From: RH-AL1 sp965214415 | Lineage (GTDB): Bacteria > Pseudomonadota > Alphaproteobacteria > Rhizobiales > Beijerinckiaceae | Direction: 5' to 3' | Assembly: GCA_965214415.1 (NCBI GenBank) | Contig: CBDCBQ010000003.1 | Span: forward strand, 2,666,001 to 2,730,000 | Length of the DNA: 64,000 nt | Part shown: in pieces, positions 1 to 9,246 of the stretch | Position numbering within the stretch: position 1 is the stretch's first letter | Layout of the letters: each line of letters starts with the position of its first letter | The notes under the pieces: model-generated | Seen by the model: only the letters and a program-made list of their open reading frames with translations | The model's database searches: none | Told to the model about the DNA's origin: nothing | Translations under genes and position numbers: made by a program

Positions 1-302
1 ATCAGGCCGGTCGTCGTCACCACGCTGTAGGCGCCCTGCTTGCGGGCGAGCTTGGGGTTCTTCTCGACGCGGTAGAGCGGGTATTCCGAGGCGCGGCGGA
101 AGATCGAGAAGGTCGCGGTCTCGCGCGTGAAATTGATCGCGTAGTCGCGCCACTCGCCCTCGGCGACCTTGCGGCCGTAGAGGTCGAGGATGTCGCGTAG
201 CTCGTGCCGGTCGAAGGTGACGGTCTCGCCGGGGCGCAGCGCGCCGGGATGCAACTGGCTCACCACGCTCGTCTTCGGCTCGGGCGGACTCTCCTCTGTC
301 AC
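1..302 (-). CDS. DUF2794 domain protein, 3' part cut by window edge
   Basis: The gene runs leftwards off the window, so only the first 100 or so residues are visible. The reading frame contains GEWRDYAINF, FRRASEYPLYRVEKNP and KLARKQGAYSVV, which are the conserved blocks of DUF2794, a short alphaproteobacterial family of unknown function. I chose the GTG at 302 because a TAGGAG ribosome-binding sequence lies 11 bases upstream and the conserved region begins soon after (FDRHELRDIL). There is no signal peptide or membrane segment in the visible part. Family assignment is from recalled motif similarity; no function can be inferred. Confidence 0.8.
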   Translation of the reverse strand, partial: MTEESPPEPKTSVVSQLHPGALRPGETVTFDRHELRDILDLYGRKVAEGEWRDYAINFTRETATFSIFRRASEYPLYRVEKNPKLARKQGAYSVVTTTGL

Positions 303-417
303 CTGGCGCGCGCTCCTACCAATCTGGTTTTGACTGCGGCCGAGAGTGCGCGCTCGCGCGCCGCCCCGCAAGAGGCCCAGGGAGATCGCGATGGGCATTG
401 GCTTCGGCGTAGCCACC

Positions 418-439
418 CCCTTCCCCTTTTGGGGAAGGG
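418..439. repeat. Perfect 9-bp inverted repeat, probably part of a dispersed intergenic repeat
   Basis: The two arms cccttcccc and ggggaaggg pair perfectly around a tttt loop, in the gap between the DUF2794 gene and the 93-residue gene. No T-run follows on either strand, so a factor-independent terminator is unlikely. Sequences of this kind, flanked by short GC-rich words, are common as dispersed intergenic elements in Rhizobiales. That interpretation is inference. Confidence 0.45.
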
Positions 440-524
440 TTCGCCAAGGTGTAGCGTCCCTCATCGTGTCGGCATCGTCGGGGGAGGCGGCGAGGACCCT
501 CACCACTACCCAGAAGATGCGGCG

Positions 525-806
525 TCACCGGTCGGTGAGCTTGCCGAACGCCGGCACCCACAGTCGGTCCGGGTCGACGATGTCGATATGCGCGGTGCCC
601 TTGGCGGTGGCGAGCTCGCGGGCGATGCGGAGCGCGAACTCGACGGGAGGGTCGTCGCCCTCGGTGGACGCGACCTCGTCGCCGCCCTGCCCCGTGCCGA
701 TCGTCGTGACGCGGCCGAGCACACTGCCGTCGGGGCCGGCGAACAGCCGCACGGTGACATGCTCGCCGACGACGCCTGCCTCGTCGATCTTGACGAAGTC
801 GACCAT
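525..806 (-). CDS. Small conserved-looking hypothetical protein (93 aa)
   Basis: I do not recognise the family. The protein is 93 residues, acidic and soluble, with no signal peptide or membrane segment. It begins MVDFVKIDEAGVVGEH and looks like a small beta-rich fold. The ATG at 806 is preceded by GGAGGG four bases upstream, a strong ribosome-binding site, and the coding frame has normal amino-acid composition, so I consider it real. It lies 99 bases downstream of the KAP-NTPase gene on the same strand and may be co-transcribed with it. Function unknown. Confidence 0.6.
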   Translation of the reverse strand: MVDFVKIDEAGVVGEHVTVRLFAGPDGSVLGRVTTIGTGQGGDEVASTEGDDPPVEFALRIARELATAKGTAHIDIVDPDRLWVPAFGKLTDR

Positions 807-905
807 CCCGCCCTCCCGATCCGGCGTTTTCCTTCGAAAATGCGGGATCGGGGGCGGCGGTTCATCGGCCGGCTTCGGCCGAACGACAGTCGACGAACAG
901 CCGGG

Positions 906-2969
906 TCAGGCGCCGGTGTGCGCGTAGACCGCGGCCTGCCGCGCCGCGCGGGCGGCTTCGGCGACGTTGAACGGGCCGTCGGCGGCGACGGCCGCGGCCA
1001 GCGCGCCGCGCAGGCGCAGGCCCGCCGTCGGGAGATCGAACGAGCTTGCCTGATCGCGGCCGGCGAGCGCGCTGGCGACGGCCGCCTTCTCGTCGGACGT
1101 GCCGCCCTGCGCGAGCGCGAGCATCAGGGCGAGCGGCCCCGAGCGCCCCTCGTCGCGCAGCCGCGCCAGCGCGTAGAGATTGACGAACCGCTTGACGCCG
1201 CGCGGGGCGGGACCGGCCAGCCCGGCCAAAGCCGACAGCAGCGCCGCCTCCTCGTTGGAGACGGGCCGATCGAGCGCGGAGCGCGACGCATCGGGCTTGC
1301 TCGCCGCCGCCGGGACGCCGCCGCGGCCAAGCGCGGCCTGGACCAACGCGCCGTAATCGCGCTCGGCCCCGCTGGCGCCTAGCTGCACCGGCACCTGCAC
1401 CCAGCGCTCCAGATCGGCGCGCGCGTCGGCGCCGAGCCGGGCAGGATCGCAGGCGACCAGCGTCACGAGGCCCGACGCCGCCATGCGGTGCAGCGCGTCG
1501 AGCAGTTCGCGCGCCCGCGCCGGCGGAATCGCGTCGAGATGATCGAGCGCGATCACGATGCGCTGTGGCGCCTGCCGGTTCGGCTCGGCCATCACCCTCG
1601 CGAGTGTCGCGAAGAAGTTTTGGCCCTGCCCGGCAATGCTCGCCGTCTCGAACGGCGACGGCTCGTTCAGGGTCGCGGGTCCCGTGTAGCCGACGCGGCG
1701 CTCGGCCTCGGCGCTCTCGCGGGTGAGCCGCTCGACGTCGGCATCGAGCGTGTCGACCCGCTTGGTCTGGTGCGCGTAGAGGCCGTCGAGATCGTGGCGG
1801 CGCACATCGAGGTCGCCATCTAGCAGCCGCACGCCCTTGAAGATCGGCGTCAAAAAGGCGAAGGCGCGCCACACGTCGGCGACGATCGCCAGCGCCGCCA
1901 GCGCGAACGCGCCGTTGCGGGCGAGGCCGAGGAGGTTCATGTGCGTGTCGAGCCAGTCGGCGACCGCGCCGCCGGCCTTGGGGCCGCCGCGCAGGTCGGC
2001 GAGCCAGACATCCTGACTTTCGATCGCGATGCCAAGCCCGACGGCGATGGCGACAAACACGATCGCCGTGACGATCAGCTTCGTCTGGCCCTTGTAGGCC
2101 CACAGGGCGCGCAACGCGATGCCGACCTTGCCGGAGCCGGACACGTACTGGACGAGGTCCTTGTAGTTGCGCACAGCGTCGCCGGTGACGCCGAAGCCGA
2201 TCAGCCGGTTCTCGATCATCGAACGATTGGCGCGAGCGTACGCGTCGACCTGGCTGCCGGCCGCCTCGTACAGCACCGTCTCCGTGAGGCGGGCGCGGCG
2301 CGAGCCGGCGTCGTCGAGCGCGCGGCGCTCGGAATCGAGCCGGCGGCGGGCATCGTCGAGCTTCTCGTTGACCTCGCGCAGGACGAGATGCGGGTCGCGC
2401 GCGGCATGGCCCAGCTCGCGGGCGAGATCGGGAAAGGGCTGGCGCAGCCCGGCGTGCAGGCGCGCCGCGAGGCCGAGCGCGAGATCGCCATCGAGGCTCG
2501 CGGCATCGACCGGCTGGACGTGGACGCGCGTTAGGAACGGCGTCCCCTTCGCCGCGCCCGCCGCCGTCGCGAGATCGCGAATGCGCTGGCCGAGGCGAGC
2601 GAGCGCGAAGCTCTTGCCGGTGCCGGCGCCGCCCAGCAGGCCGACGCAGAGCGGGGTCGCCGCGTTCTTGTGGGCGACGAGCTCGGCCACATGGGCGAGC
2701 GTGTCGTCGATGCCGAGCGCGTCGGCACCGGCCGGCAGATCGCCGCCGAAGACCGCGCGCGGCGTGGGTGCCGGTGTGACGAGGACGGGCGCGGTCGCCG
2801 ATGGCACCGGCGCGGAAGGCACCGTCGCGGGCGATGGCGCGGGCGATGGCGCGGTCACGGCCAGGTCGGGCTCGCGGCGCGGCTGGAGCGCTGGCGCGAT
2901 CCGATCCATATCCCCGCCCCGCTCGCCCGGTACGATCGCCCCGATATCCCGCAATCCAGCGTCCGCCAC
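906..2969 (-). CDS. KAP-family P-loop NTPase with inserted membrane segments
   Basis: A 687-residue protein with a Walker A motif GGAGTGKSFA near residue 90 and a Walker B-like strand IVIALDHLDAIPP near residue 490. Two hydrophobic segments (around VTAIVFVAIAVGLGIAIE and FALAALAIVADVWRAF) lie between them. A P-loop domain interrupted by transmembrane helices is the hallmark of the KAP (Kidins220/ARMS and PifA) family, whose bacterial members include plasmid-borne phage-exclusion proteins and many unstudied membrane-tethered NTPases. The first 60 residues are Ala/Pro-rich. I chose the GTG at 2969 because GAGGAG lies six bases upstream; 27 codons further upstream stay open but lack such a site. 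The small gene at 525-806 follows on the same strand. Family call is moderately firm; biological role is unknown. Confidence 0.75.
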   Translation of the reverse strand: MADAGLRDIGAIVPGERGGDMDRIAPALQPRREPDLAVTAPSPAPSPATVPSAPVPSATAPVLVTPAPTPRAVFGGDLPAGADALGIDDTLAHVAELVAHKNAATPLCVGLLGGAGTGKSFALARLGQRIRDLATAAGAAKGTPFLTRVHVQPVDAASLDGDLALGLAARLHAGLRQPFPDLARELGHAARDPHLVLREVNEKLDDARRRLDSERRALDDAGSRRARLTETVLYEAAGSQVDAYARANRSMIENRLIGFGVTGDAVRNYKDLVQYVSGSGKVGIALRALWAYKGQTKLIVTAIVFVAIAVGLGIAIESQDVWLADLRGGPKAGGAVADWLDTHMNLLGLARNGAFALAALAIVADVWRAFAFLTPIFKGVRLLDGDLDVRRHDLDGLYAHQTKRVDTLDADVERLTRESAEAERRVGYTGPATLNEPSPFETASIAGQGQNFFATLARVMAEPNRQAPQRIVIALDHLDAIPPARARELLDALHRMAASGLVTLVACDPARLGADARADLERWVQVPVQLGASGAERDYGALVQAALGRGGVPAAASKPDASRSALDRPVSNEEAALLSALAGLAGPAPRGVKRFVNLYALARLRDEGRSGPLALMLALAQGGTSDEKAAVASALAGRDQASSFDLPTAGLRLRGALAAAVAADGPFNVAEAARAARQAAVYAHTGA

Positions 2970-3290
2970 GCAAAACTCCTCTGAAAATCCGTTGGTCCGC
3001 CGCGCGCGACCTGGCCTCGGTGCCGGGTTTCGTCCACCGCACAAAGGCACCGGAATGTGACCATCGGAAGACCCCGCGCGGCTCCGCCTTCGCTCCGCGC
3101 CGAGTGGTCCGCGGGGGCAAGGTCGAGTTCGACTGCATGCATTCGCGGCGGATCAGGCAGCGGACCCAGTACTTTCAATCCAGGCCGATTGCGTTGATGA
3201 GAGAGCAAAACAATAAAGTCAAACGTGCAACTTGCGGTCGTCGAAAGCACAGTTGTTGACCCCACAGGACTTAATTGGGAGGAGCTTATT
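2970..3290. other. Intergenic gap between divergent genes
   Basis: About 320 bases separate the KAP-NTPase gene (leftward) from the small gene at 3291 (rightward). The left half is GC-rich, and base composition shifts to more AT from about 3170 on. It presumably carries divergent promoters. I could not assign a specific promoter, repeat or RNA gene. Confidence 0.5.
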
Positions 3291-3599
3291 ATGCCGCAGT
3301 CCGCAGGCGACTGTAATGTTACGAACTCGACCCCTCGAAAAATTATTAAGCTGAACAATGCGCTACATGACCTCGACCAAAATTCCACGGCTGATGAAAT
3401 ACCGCAGCAGGCTGCAAATCGAGATGTTACAATCAATACAATTTGCGACGGCTTTAATAAGCGCTTTTCGCCGGAAGGGCGCTTTGTCGGCGAACGAATT
3501 CGGGGACATGACGGACGATGCGCTCACCGCCTTGGAGCCGTAAGCGGTGATAATGACGAGATCGTCACGGGCGCTCGTGGCCTGGTGAGCTGTGCTTGA
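3291..3599 (+). CDS. Hypothetical protein, AT-richer than neighbours, possibly frameshifted
   Basis: I do not recognise this gene. The ATG at 3291 has a strong GGGAGGAG site six bases upstream and the first 60 residues look like a soluble polar protein (MPQSAGDCNVTNS...). After about 3465 the frame becomes Arg/His-rich and less protein-like. A second frame covering 3358-3543 ends in ANEFGDMTDDALTALEP, which looks more natural. That pattern suggests a single-base indel near 3460-3480, or simply a non-functional fragment. The AT-rich codons differ from the surrounding genes, a sign of transfer. Confidence 0.35.
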   Translation: MPQSAGDCNVTNSTPRKIIKLNNALHDLDQNSTADEIPQQAANRDVTINTICDGFNKRFSPEGRFVGERIRGHDGRCAHRLGAVSGDNDEIVTGARGLVSCA

Positions 3600-3614
3600 C
3601 GAGACGCCCTGAAG

Positions 3615-3935
3615 TCAGGGGACCTGCAACTCGCTGCCGCCGTTGCCCAACCCGGCGATGATCAGGTGCGTCTTCATGATGATTGCGTACAGGTCTTCGA
3701 TCGTCGCTAGATTTGCTTGCGCCCTGGCGACGGTCTCGGGACTGTCGGCGCTCGCGAGCAGCGCCTGGTGATCACAAATCGACCGCGCTGCCCTCTCGAC
3801 ACGTCGTGCCGAAGCTTCGAGATCGTAAAGATCGGGCATGGGCCAGCTCCGAAAGCCCAGCTCCATCAAATGATATGCCAACGCGGCAATTGCTTCATCG
3901 GGTGTGGTGAAAACCTGCGTGCGGGCAGGCGACAT
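3615..3935 (-). CDS. Hypothetical helical protein
   Basis: A leftward frame giving about 106 residues, with a well-behaved C-terminal part containing TPDEAIAALAYHLMELGFR and ETVARAQANLATIEDLYAII, predicted to be mostly helical and soluble. I do not recognise the family. The start is uncertain: the ATG at 3935 lies inside the remnant of an oppositely oriented SDR gene and has no ribosome-binding site, so the original N-terminus was probably elsewhere. It may be an insertion or a rearranged fragment that truncated the SDR gene. Confidence 0.35.
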   Translation of the reverse strand: MSPARTQVFTTPDEAIAALAYHLMELGFRSWPMPDLYDLEASARRVERAARSICDHQALLASADSPETVARAQANLATIEDLYAIIMKTHLIIAGLGNGGSELQVP

Positions 3936-4140
3936 CGCCGCCGCCATCGGCCGCGGCTTACGCGTGCCGGTGGTCGCCCTGTCGCCGGAGGAGGCGGAGC
4001 GCCATTTCGGCTGGCTCGCGATGTTCGTCGGTCTCGACATGCCCGCCACGAGCGCGTGGACGCGCAAGCGGCTCGACTGGCACCCGACCGGCCCCGGCCT
4101 GATCGCCGATCTCGAGGCGATGGATTACGGCGTCGTGTGA
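3922..4140 (+). pseudogene. C-terminal remnant of an NAD(P)-dependent SDR/epimerase-like oxidoreductase
   Basis: The frame encodes GDIAAAIGRGLRVPVVALS, AERHFGWLAMFVGLDMPA and GPGLIADLEAMDYGVV. This matches the C-terminal end of the atypical SDR (NmrA/epimerase-like) proteins common in Hyphomicrobiales. About 70 residues remain; the Rossmann-fold N-terminus with the glycine-rich cofactor motif is missing. No start codon or ribosome-binding site fits, and the sequence upstream of about 3920 belongs to an unrelated leftward frame. I therefore read it as a stub left by an insertion or deletion. It is followed by a hairpin terminator. Identity is from recalled motif similarity. Confidence 0.65.
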
Positions 4141-4170
4141 GGCGCCGCCGGGGTCGCGTAAGCAAGAAAG

Positions 4171-4194
4171 AGCCGAGGTCGGGTGACCTCGGCT
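4171..4194 (-). terminator. Hairpin terminator downstream of the porin-like gene, probably bidirectional
   Basis: A perfect 10-bp stem (agccgaggtc / gacctcggct) with a gggt loop sits 24 bases beyond the stop of the leftward outer-membrane protein gene. On the minus strand it is followed by CTTTCTTGCTT, and on the plus strand by ttcaattctt. The T-rich tails on both sides fit a factor-independent terminator working in either direction, between two convergent units. Confidence 0.75.
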
Positions 4195-4218
4195 TTCAAT
4201 TCTTCGTCGCAGGTCGCG

Positions 4219-5082
4219 TCAGTACCTGGCGACGACCGCCGGGGCCACCGGCGTCGTGAACAGATAGCTGATGCCACCCTCGACGCGCTGGTCCGTATCG
4301 TGGTGATGCACGACGACGCTCGCGGCGCCGAGCGTGATCGTGTTCGTGAACGAGCCGAAGTCCGAGTAGCGGTATTCCGCGCGGAGCGACCAATTGTTGG
4401 TGAAGGCGTATTCGACGCCGCCGCCGACCGTATAGCCGACCCGCGTGGTGTCGAAGCCCTGATAGACCGCGGCATTGAAGCCGTAGGTCGACTTGAATTC
4501 GGCGAAGGCGGCGCCGCCGGTCCCGTACACGAGGAACCTGTCGAAGCCGATGCCGAGGCGGCCGCGGATCGAGCCCTGCAGATCGTTCTTGATGCGCGAG
4601 TAGGCGGTGCCGACATAGACGGTCTTGCTGCTGTCGAGTCCCTCGGCGTCGCCCTCGATGCCGAAGATGCCGGCCGGCCCAAGCGAGCCGCCCAGGATCT
4701 GCGCCGTCGAGAAGTTGTAGCCGACATGGCCACCACCGACGACGCCGCTCGGGCTGGACGAGAGATCGGCGAAGGCCGAGCGGGTGCGGCGCAGGCCGAC
4801 CACGGCGGCCGGCGCGGCTGCCTCGGCCGCGGCTGCGACAGGGCGACCACCGCCGCCCTCCCCGCCGACGGGAGCCCGTCCACGAACGGTCGCGAGGGCG
4901 CTGCTGTTGTCCTTGCCGAAGGCGTAGCCGCCTTGGACGCCGGCGTAGAACCCGGTCCAGCTGAAGACCGGGATCGGCGGCGGAACGTACACGGGCGGCG
5001 CGGCCCGCGACGGAAGATCGGCGGCGAAAGCCGGTGTCATCAAGATCAGCGCAAACGCGCCCGCAGTCGCGATTCTTTTCAT
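4219..5082 (-). CDS. Outer-membrane beta-barrel protein (Omp25/Omp31-like)
   Basis: 287 residues with a typical signal peptide (MKRIATAGAFALILMTPAFA, cleavage after AFA) followed by the ADLP...FSWTGFYAGVQGGYAFG opening that marks the Omp25/Omp31 porin-like family of Rhizobiales. The C-terminus carries the alternating pattern of amphipathic strands (WSLRAEYRYSDFG, VEGGISYLF), although the final residue is Tyr after an AVVA segment. A Gly/Ala-rich stretch at about residues 70-95 is an unusual insertion, probably an extracellular loop. It stands alone: the neighbours are an SDR stub and, divergently, ettA. These proteins stabilise the outer membrane; a specific transport role is not implied. Confidence 0.85.
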   Translation of the reverse strand: MKRIATAGAFALILMTPAFAADLPSRAAPPVYVPPPIPVFSWTGFYAGVQGGYAFGKDNSSALATVRGRAPVGGEGGGGRPVAAAAEAAAPAAVVGLRRTRSAFADLSSSPSGVVGGGHVGYNFSTAQILGGSLGPAGIFGIEGDAEGLDSSKTVYVGTAYSRIKNDLQGSIRGRLGIGFDRFLVYGTGGAAFAEFKSTYGFNAAVYQGFDTTRVGYTVGGGVEYAFTNNWSLRAEYRYSDFGSFTNTITLGAASVVVHHHDTDQRVEGGISYLFTTPVAPAVVARY

Positions 5083-5584
5083 AGTGCACCCCCGTCGCTA
5101 CATCTCCGCTTCCACGTTGCTTTTGCAAGTGTAAGTGGCACCGGCGGACCAGATGTTCGCGGGAGGTGATGCATCCGCAACATAAGACTATAGTCGATGG
5201 CCGGCGCTGAACTGAATGGCGCTGTATATGTCAGACGCCGGGCGACTTGCGGCTTGTTTCGCCGCGACGTTCCTTGCGCAGACGCTCGAGACGGGGTCCC
5301 GTCAGCGGCAGCGCGCGGCCTCGCCCCGTGTCGTTCTCGCAAGACTGGGCGCCGAGATGGAGCCTCGACCCCCTTCTCCGCCAGACACATTCTACGAACT
5401 TCAGCGTCGCGATCGACGAGGCGGAGGCAAGCGCCGGCTTCCTGGCCGATATCGCGGTCGAGGCCCGCGCGGCGACCTCGTCCGAGCCGTGATGTTAAGT
5501 CACGCCGCTGGACCCGACCCGCGCCGACCGCTAGAACGCGAGGCAAATCCCCCGACACCTCGACTTCACGGCGAGCCCACATCC
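5083..5584. other. Non-coding gap upstream of ettA
   Basis: About 500 bases between the divergent porin-like and ettA genes. Open frames cross it on both strands, but they are Arg/Pro/Ser-rich, lack ribosome-binding sites and resemble no family I know, so I treat the stretch as non-coding. Promoters for both genes should lie here. I see no convincing repeat or RNA gene. Confidence 0.5.
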
Positions 5585-7237
<1,653 letters not shown>

Positions 7238-7251
7238 GGGACGTCCTCGAT

Positions 7252-7650
7252 TCAAATCAGCTCGACGGCGATCAGATGACCGGCCGCCCTGGCGAGCCGG
7301 GCGTCGCGGGTGAGCAGCGGCGCATCGAGGATTTCCGCGAGCGCGACATAGGCCGCGTCGTAGGCCGTCACGTTCTCGCGCAAGTGCCAGATGCGCGGTA
7401 GGAGCAGTGCGTGCGCGTGGCGCTCGAGGGGCAGATCGCGAAGCGCGTCGAGCATCAGCCGACCTCTCGCCGCGTCGATCTCGCCGCGCCCGGCCAGACG
7501 GCGAACCACGCTCGCGATTTCGATATCGATATCGATGAGATGGGGGGCGTGAAGCGTCCGGTCCGGCACAATGATCGCGGCTTCGATCGCAGGGGCGGCG
7601 GACGTCTGAAGCAAAAGCTCGACCATCGCCGACGCATCGACGACGATCAC
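7252..7650 (-). CDS. vapC: VapC-type PIN-domain toxin
   Basis: 132 residues forming a complete PIN domain. Acidic residues expected of the Mg-dependent RNase site are present in VVDASAMVELL, DIDIEIASVVRRLAG, NVTAYDAAYVALAE and LLTRDARLA. VapC toxins cleave specific RNAs and are held inactive by the cognate antitoxin. The GTG start at 7650 overlaps the stop of the upstream antitoxin gene by four bases (GTGA), the usual antitoxin-first, translationally coupled layout. It lies 14 bases beyond the stop of ettA on the opposite strand, at the left edge of the accessory island. Confidence 0.9.
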   Translation of the reverse strand: MIVVDASAMVELLLQTSAAPAIEAAIIVPDRTLHAPHLIDIDIEIASVVRRLAGRGEIDAARGRLMLDALRDLPLERHAHALLLPRIWHLRENVTAYDAAYVALAEILDAPLLTRDARLARAAGHLIAVELI

Positions 7651-7877
7651 CGCAGATCGCGCTCGTCCCGAATGAGCGCGACGGGGTCGCTGACGAGCGC
7701 GATGGGCGGCAGGCGATGCAGCCGGTCGATCGTCTCCTCCAGCGTCGGCCGCGCCGCGATCGCGCCGACCTGATGCAGCAGATAGTCCGACAACGACTGC
7801 CCCGCCTGTGCGGCGCGGGCCTTCAACGTGCGATGCAGCGCGTCGGGCACATTGCGAATCTGGATCATGACGCTCAT
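7647..7877 (-). CDS. vapB: FitA/VapB-type ribbon-helix-helix antitoxin
   Basis: 76 residues. The N-terminus MSVMIQIRNVPDALHRTLK is a ribbon-helix-helix DNA-binding fold, followed by a toxin-binding tail rich in Pro, Asp and Leu. It should neutralise the VapC encoded immediately downstream and repress the shared promoter. I chose the ATG at 7877, where the RHH fold begins; codons upstream are open but unconvincing. It is clearly paralogous to the antitoxin at 8080-8310, sharing VHRTLKARA or LHRTLKARA, SLSD and the IAARPTLEE / VAARPSLDE block. Confidence 0.88.
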   Translation of the reverse strand: MSVMIQIRNVPDALHRTLKARAAQAGQSLSDYLLHQVGAIAARPTLEETIDRLHRLPPIALVSDPVALIRDERDLR

Positions 7878-7957
7878 TTGCGGAGCGTAATCGCATGTGT
7901 GCCACATGTCGAGAATCGCGGGCGGGTGATGAGCCATCCGCTCGACGAGCCCCACGA

Positions 7958-8083
7958 CTAAGTCGGGACGCGCGCGCGCCGGACGACGCCCTCACCAATC
8001 ACGCCGGGCGCAGATGCGTCTTCACACTCGCGGCCTTGGCGATCCCCCAGCACTTCGATCATCGCCGACGCATCGACTATCAC
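7958..8083 (-). pseudogene. Truncated VapC toxin (N-terminal stub)
   Basis: A 41-codon frame starting at a GTG that overlaps the upstream antitoxin stop by four bases, exactly as in the intact pair. It begins VIVDASAMIEVL, the first strand and catalytic Asp of a PIN domain, but after about residue 12 the sequence (GDRQGRECEDAS...) no longer resembles VapC and ends at a TAG. The three later acidic positions of the active site are absent, so it cannot be an active nuclease. It is the residue of a deletion that removed nearly all of a second toxin. Confidence 0.8.
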
Positions 8084-8310
8084 CTGCCATCCCGTTCCGC
8101 CCTCACGGCGTCGGCCGGCGTCTCGGACAGCTCGATCGGCGCCAGCTGGTCCAGGCGCGGCAACATCTCGTCGAGCGACGGACGCGCGGCCACCTGCCCG
8201 ATCTTGGCCAGCAGGAAGTCCGACAATGAGCGGCCCTCGAGCGCCGCACGCGCCTTCAGCGTGCGATGAACCTCGTCTGGGACGTTGCGAACCTGGATCA
8301 TGGTCGACAT
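8080..8310 (-). CDS. Second FitA/VapB-type RHH antitoxin, effectively orphan
   Basis: 76 residues, an intact ribbon-helix-helix antitoxin (MSTMIQVRNVPDEVHRTLKA...). It is the same length as the antitoxin at 7647-7877 and similar along its whole length. Its own toxin is reduced to a stub at 7958-8083. The two cassettes look like a tandem duplication in which one toxin was lost. The surviving antitoxin might still bind its own operator or cross-neutralise the neighbouring VapC, acting as a solitary antidote; that is inference. Confidence 0.85.
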   Translation of the reverse strand: MSTMIQVRNVPDEVHRTLKARAALEGRSLSDFLLAKIGQVAARPSLDEMLPRLDQLAPIELSETPADAVRAERDGR

Positions 8311-8415
8311 GCGCCAAGACCTAGTTGCATGTGCCGCGCATGTACAGACGCCACCAGGACACCGCTATCTCGATAAGCCGACGTCGACGTGAGACGTTGC
8401 GCGCTAAGCACCCCT

Positions 8416-8610
8416 CGCCGGCTGCGCCGTCACCATCTCGATGACCGCTTCTCCCTCGACCGCATCGCCAACCAAATGCTCGCCTTCAAAGGCGACGCTC
8501 ACGTCGAATGATTCGAAGGCAATTTCGCCGACTACGAGGAGAATTCGGAAGCGACGGCTGGGGGTTGACGAACTGATCCCGCACCGGTTCAAGCATAAGA
8601 ATTTGCGCAA
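8416..8610 (+). pseudogene. Decayed duplicate of the ettA 3' end
   Basis: About 195 bases align throughout with the last coding part of ettA (about 7040-7232), in the same orientation. Shared words include cgccggctgcgccgtca, ccctcgaccgcatcgcca, ttcgccgactacgaggag and gaactgatcccgcaccgg. The copy has a one-base deletion after atctcg, an in-frame TGA where ettA has TGG, and altered bases around the gaggagaattcggaag segment, so it cannot encode the domain. It ends 57 bases before the NYN gene, marking the left boundary of the AT-rich module. Confidence 0.85.
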
Positions 8611-8667
8611 TTGGCAGGAGTGATCATATGCTGGTCGCCGCGAATTCGAGGCCGCGAGGCTGCATCC

Positions 8668-9234
8668 ATGCGTTCAGTTAATGCGTTGGTCGACTACGAT
8701 AACATAAGGCAAGGCAAAGAAGATAAGCCTTCTGATGTCTCGATAAATCTTTCTATTATGATACCACAATTGAACGCTCGCATCGAAAGCCTCATACCCG
8801 GGATAGATGAGATAAAGTATCGATTGTATGGCGGATGGTCGCAGATAAACGGCCAGACTACGTTTCAATGCGGGTGGTTACTTGGCGAGATACCAAAGTT
8901 CAACACGAGGTATGGTCGTGTCAGGTCAAAATGTAGCTTGGCAATGGAATTGATTGCCAGGACGGATCTCTAGTTGATAGGCACATATCGTAATAAGTCT
9001 CAGAAGATGGTTGATGGAATGATCATCTCCGATTTGATTTATCTATCTTACTTGAACAAAGATAATTTGGTACTTGTTTCTGATGACGACGATTTTGTGC
9101 CGGGAGTGATTAGTGGCTCATGTGTAAGAACTAAGAAGGATCCATTATACTATTTACGTCCAAAGAGGAAGAAAGACACTCCTCTTAATGATCACTTACT
9201 CAGTCAGTGTTGTATCGTTACTTCTAACATATAA
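8668..9234 (+). pseudogene. NYN-domain (PIN-like) nuclease gene with in-frame amber codon
   Basis: Reading from the ATG at 8668 gives an N-terminal part with ALVDYDNIRQG and a C-terminal part with GTYRNKSQKMVDGMIISDLI and LVLVSDDDDFVPGV, all in one frame. These are the conserved acidic motifs of NYN domains (PIN-like Mg-dependent RNases). A TAG at 8971-8973 (codon 102 of 189) splits the frame, with no shift of phase. Because catalytic acids lie on both sides, neither half alone should form an active enzyme; the 3' half could only restart at a TTG at 8974. The stop at 9234 is 12 bases before the NACHT gene, whose GGGAG site sits in the gap, so the two form an operon. DNA here is clearly AT-richer than flanking genes. 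Expression would need readthrough, a strain-specific mutation or a sequence error. Confidence 0.7.
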
Positions 9235-9246
9235 GGGAGTAAGTTA

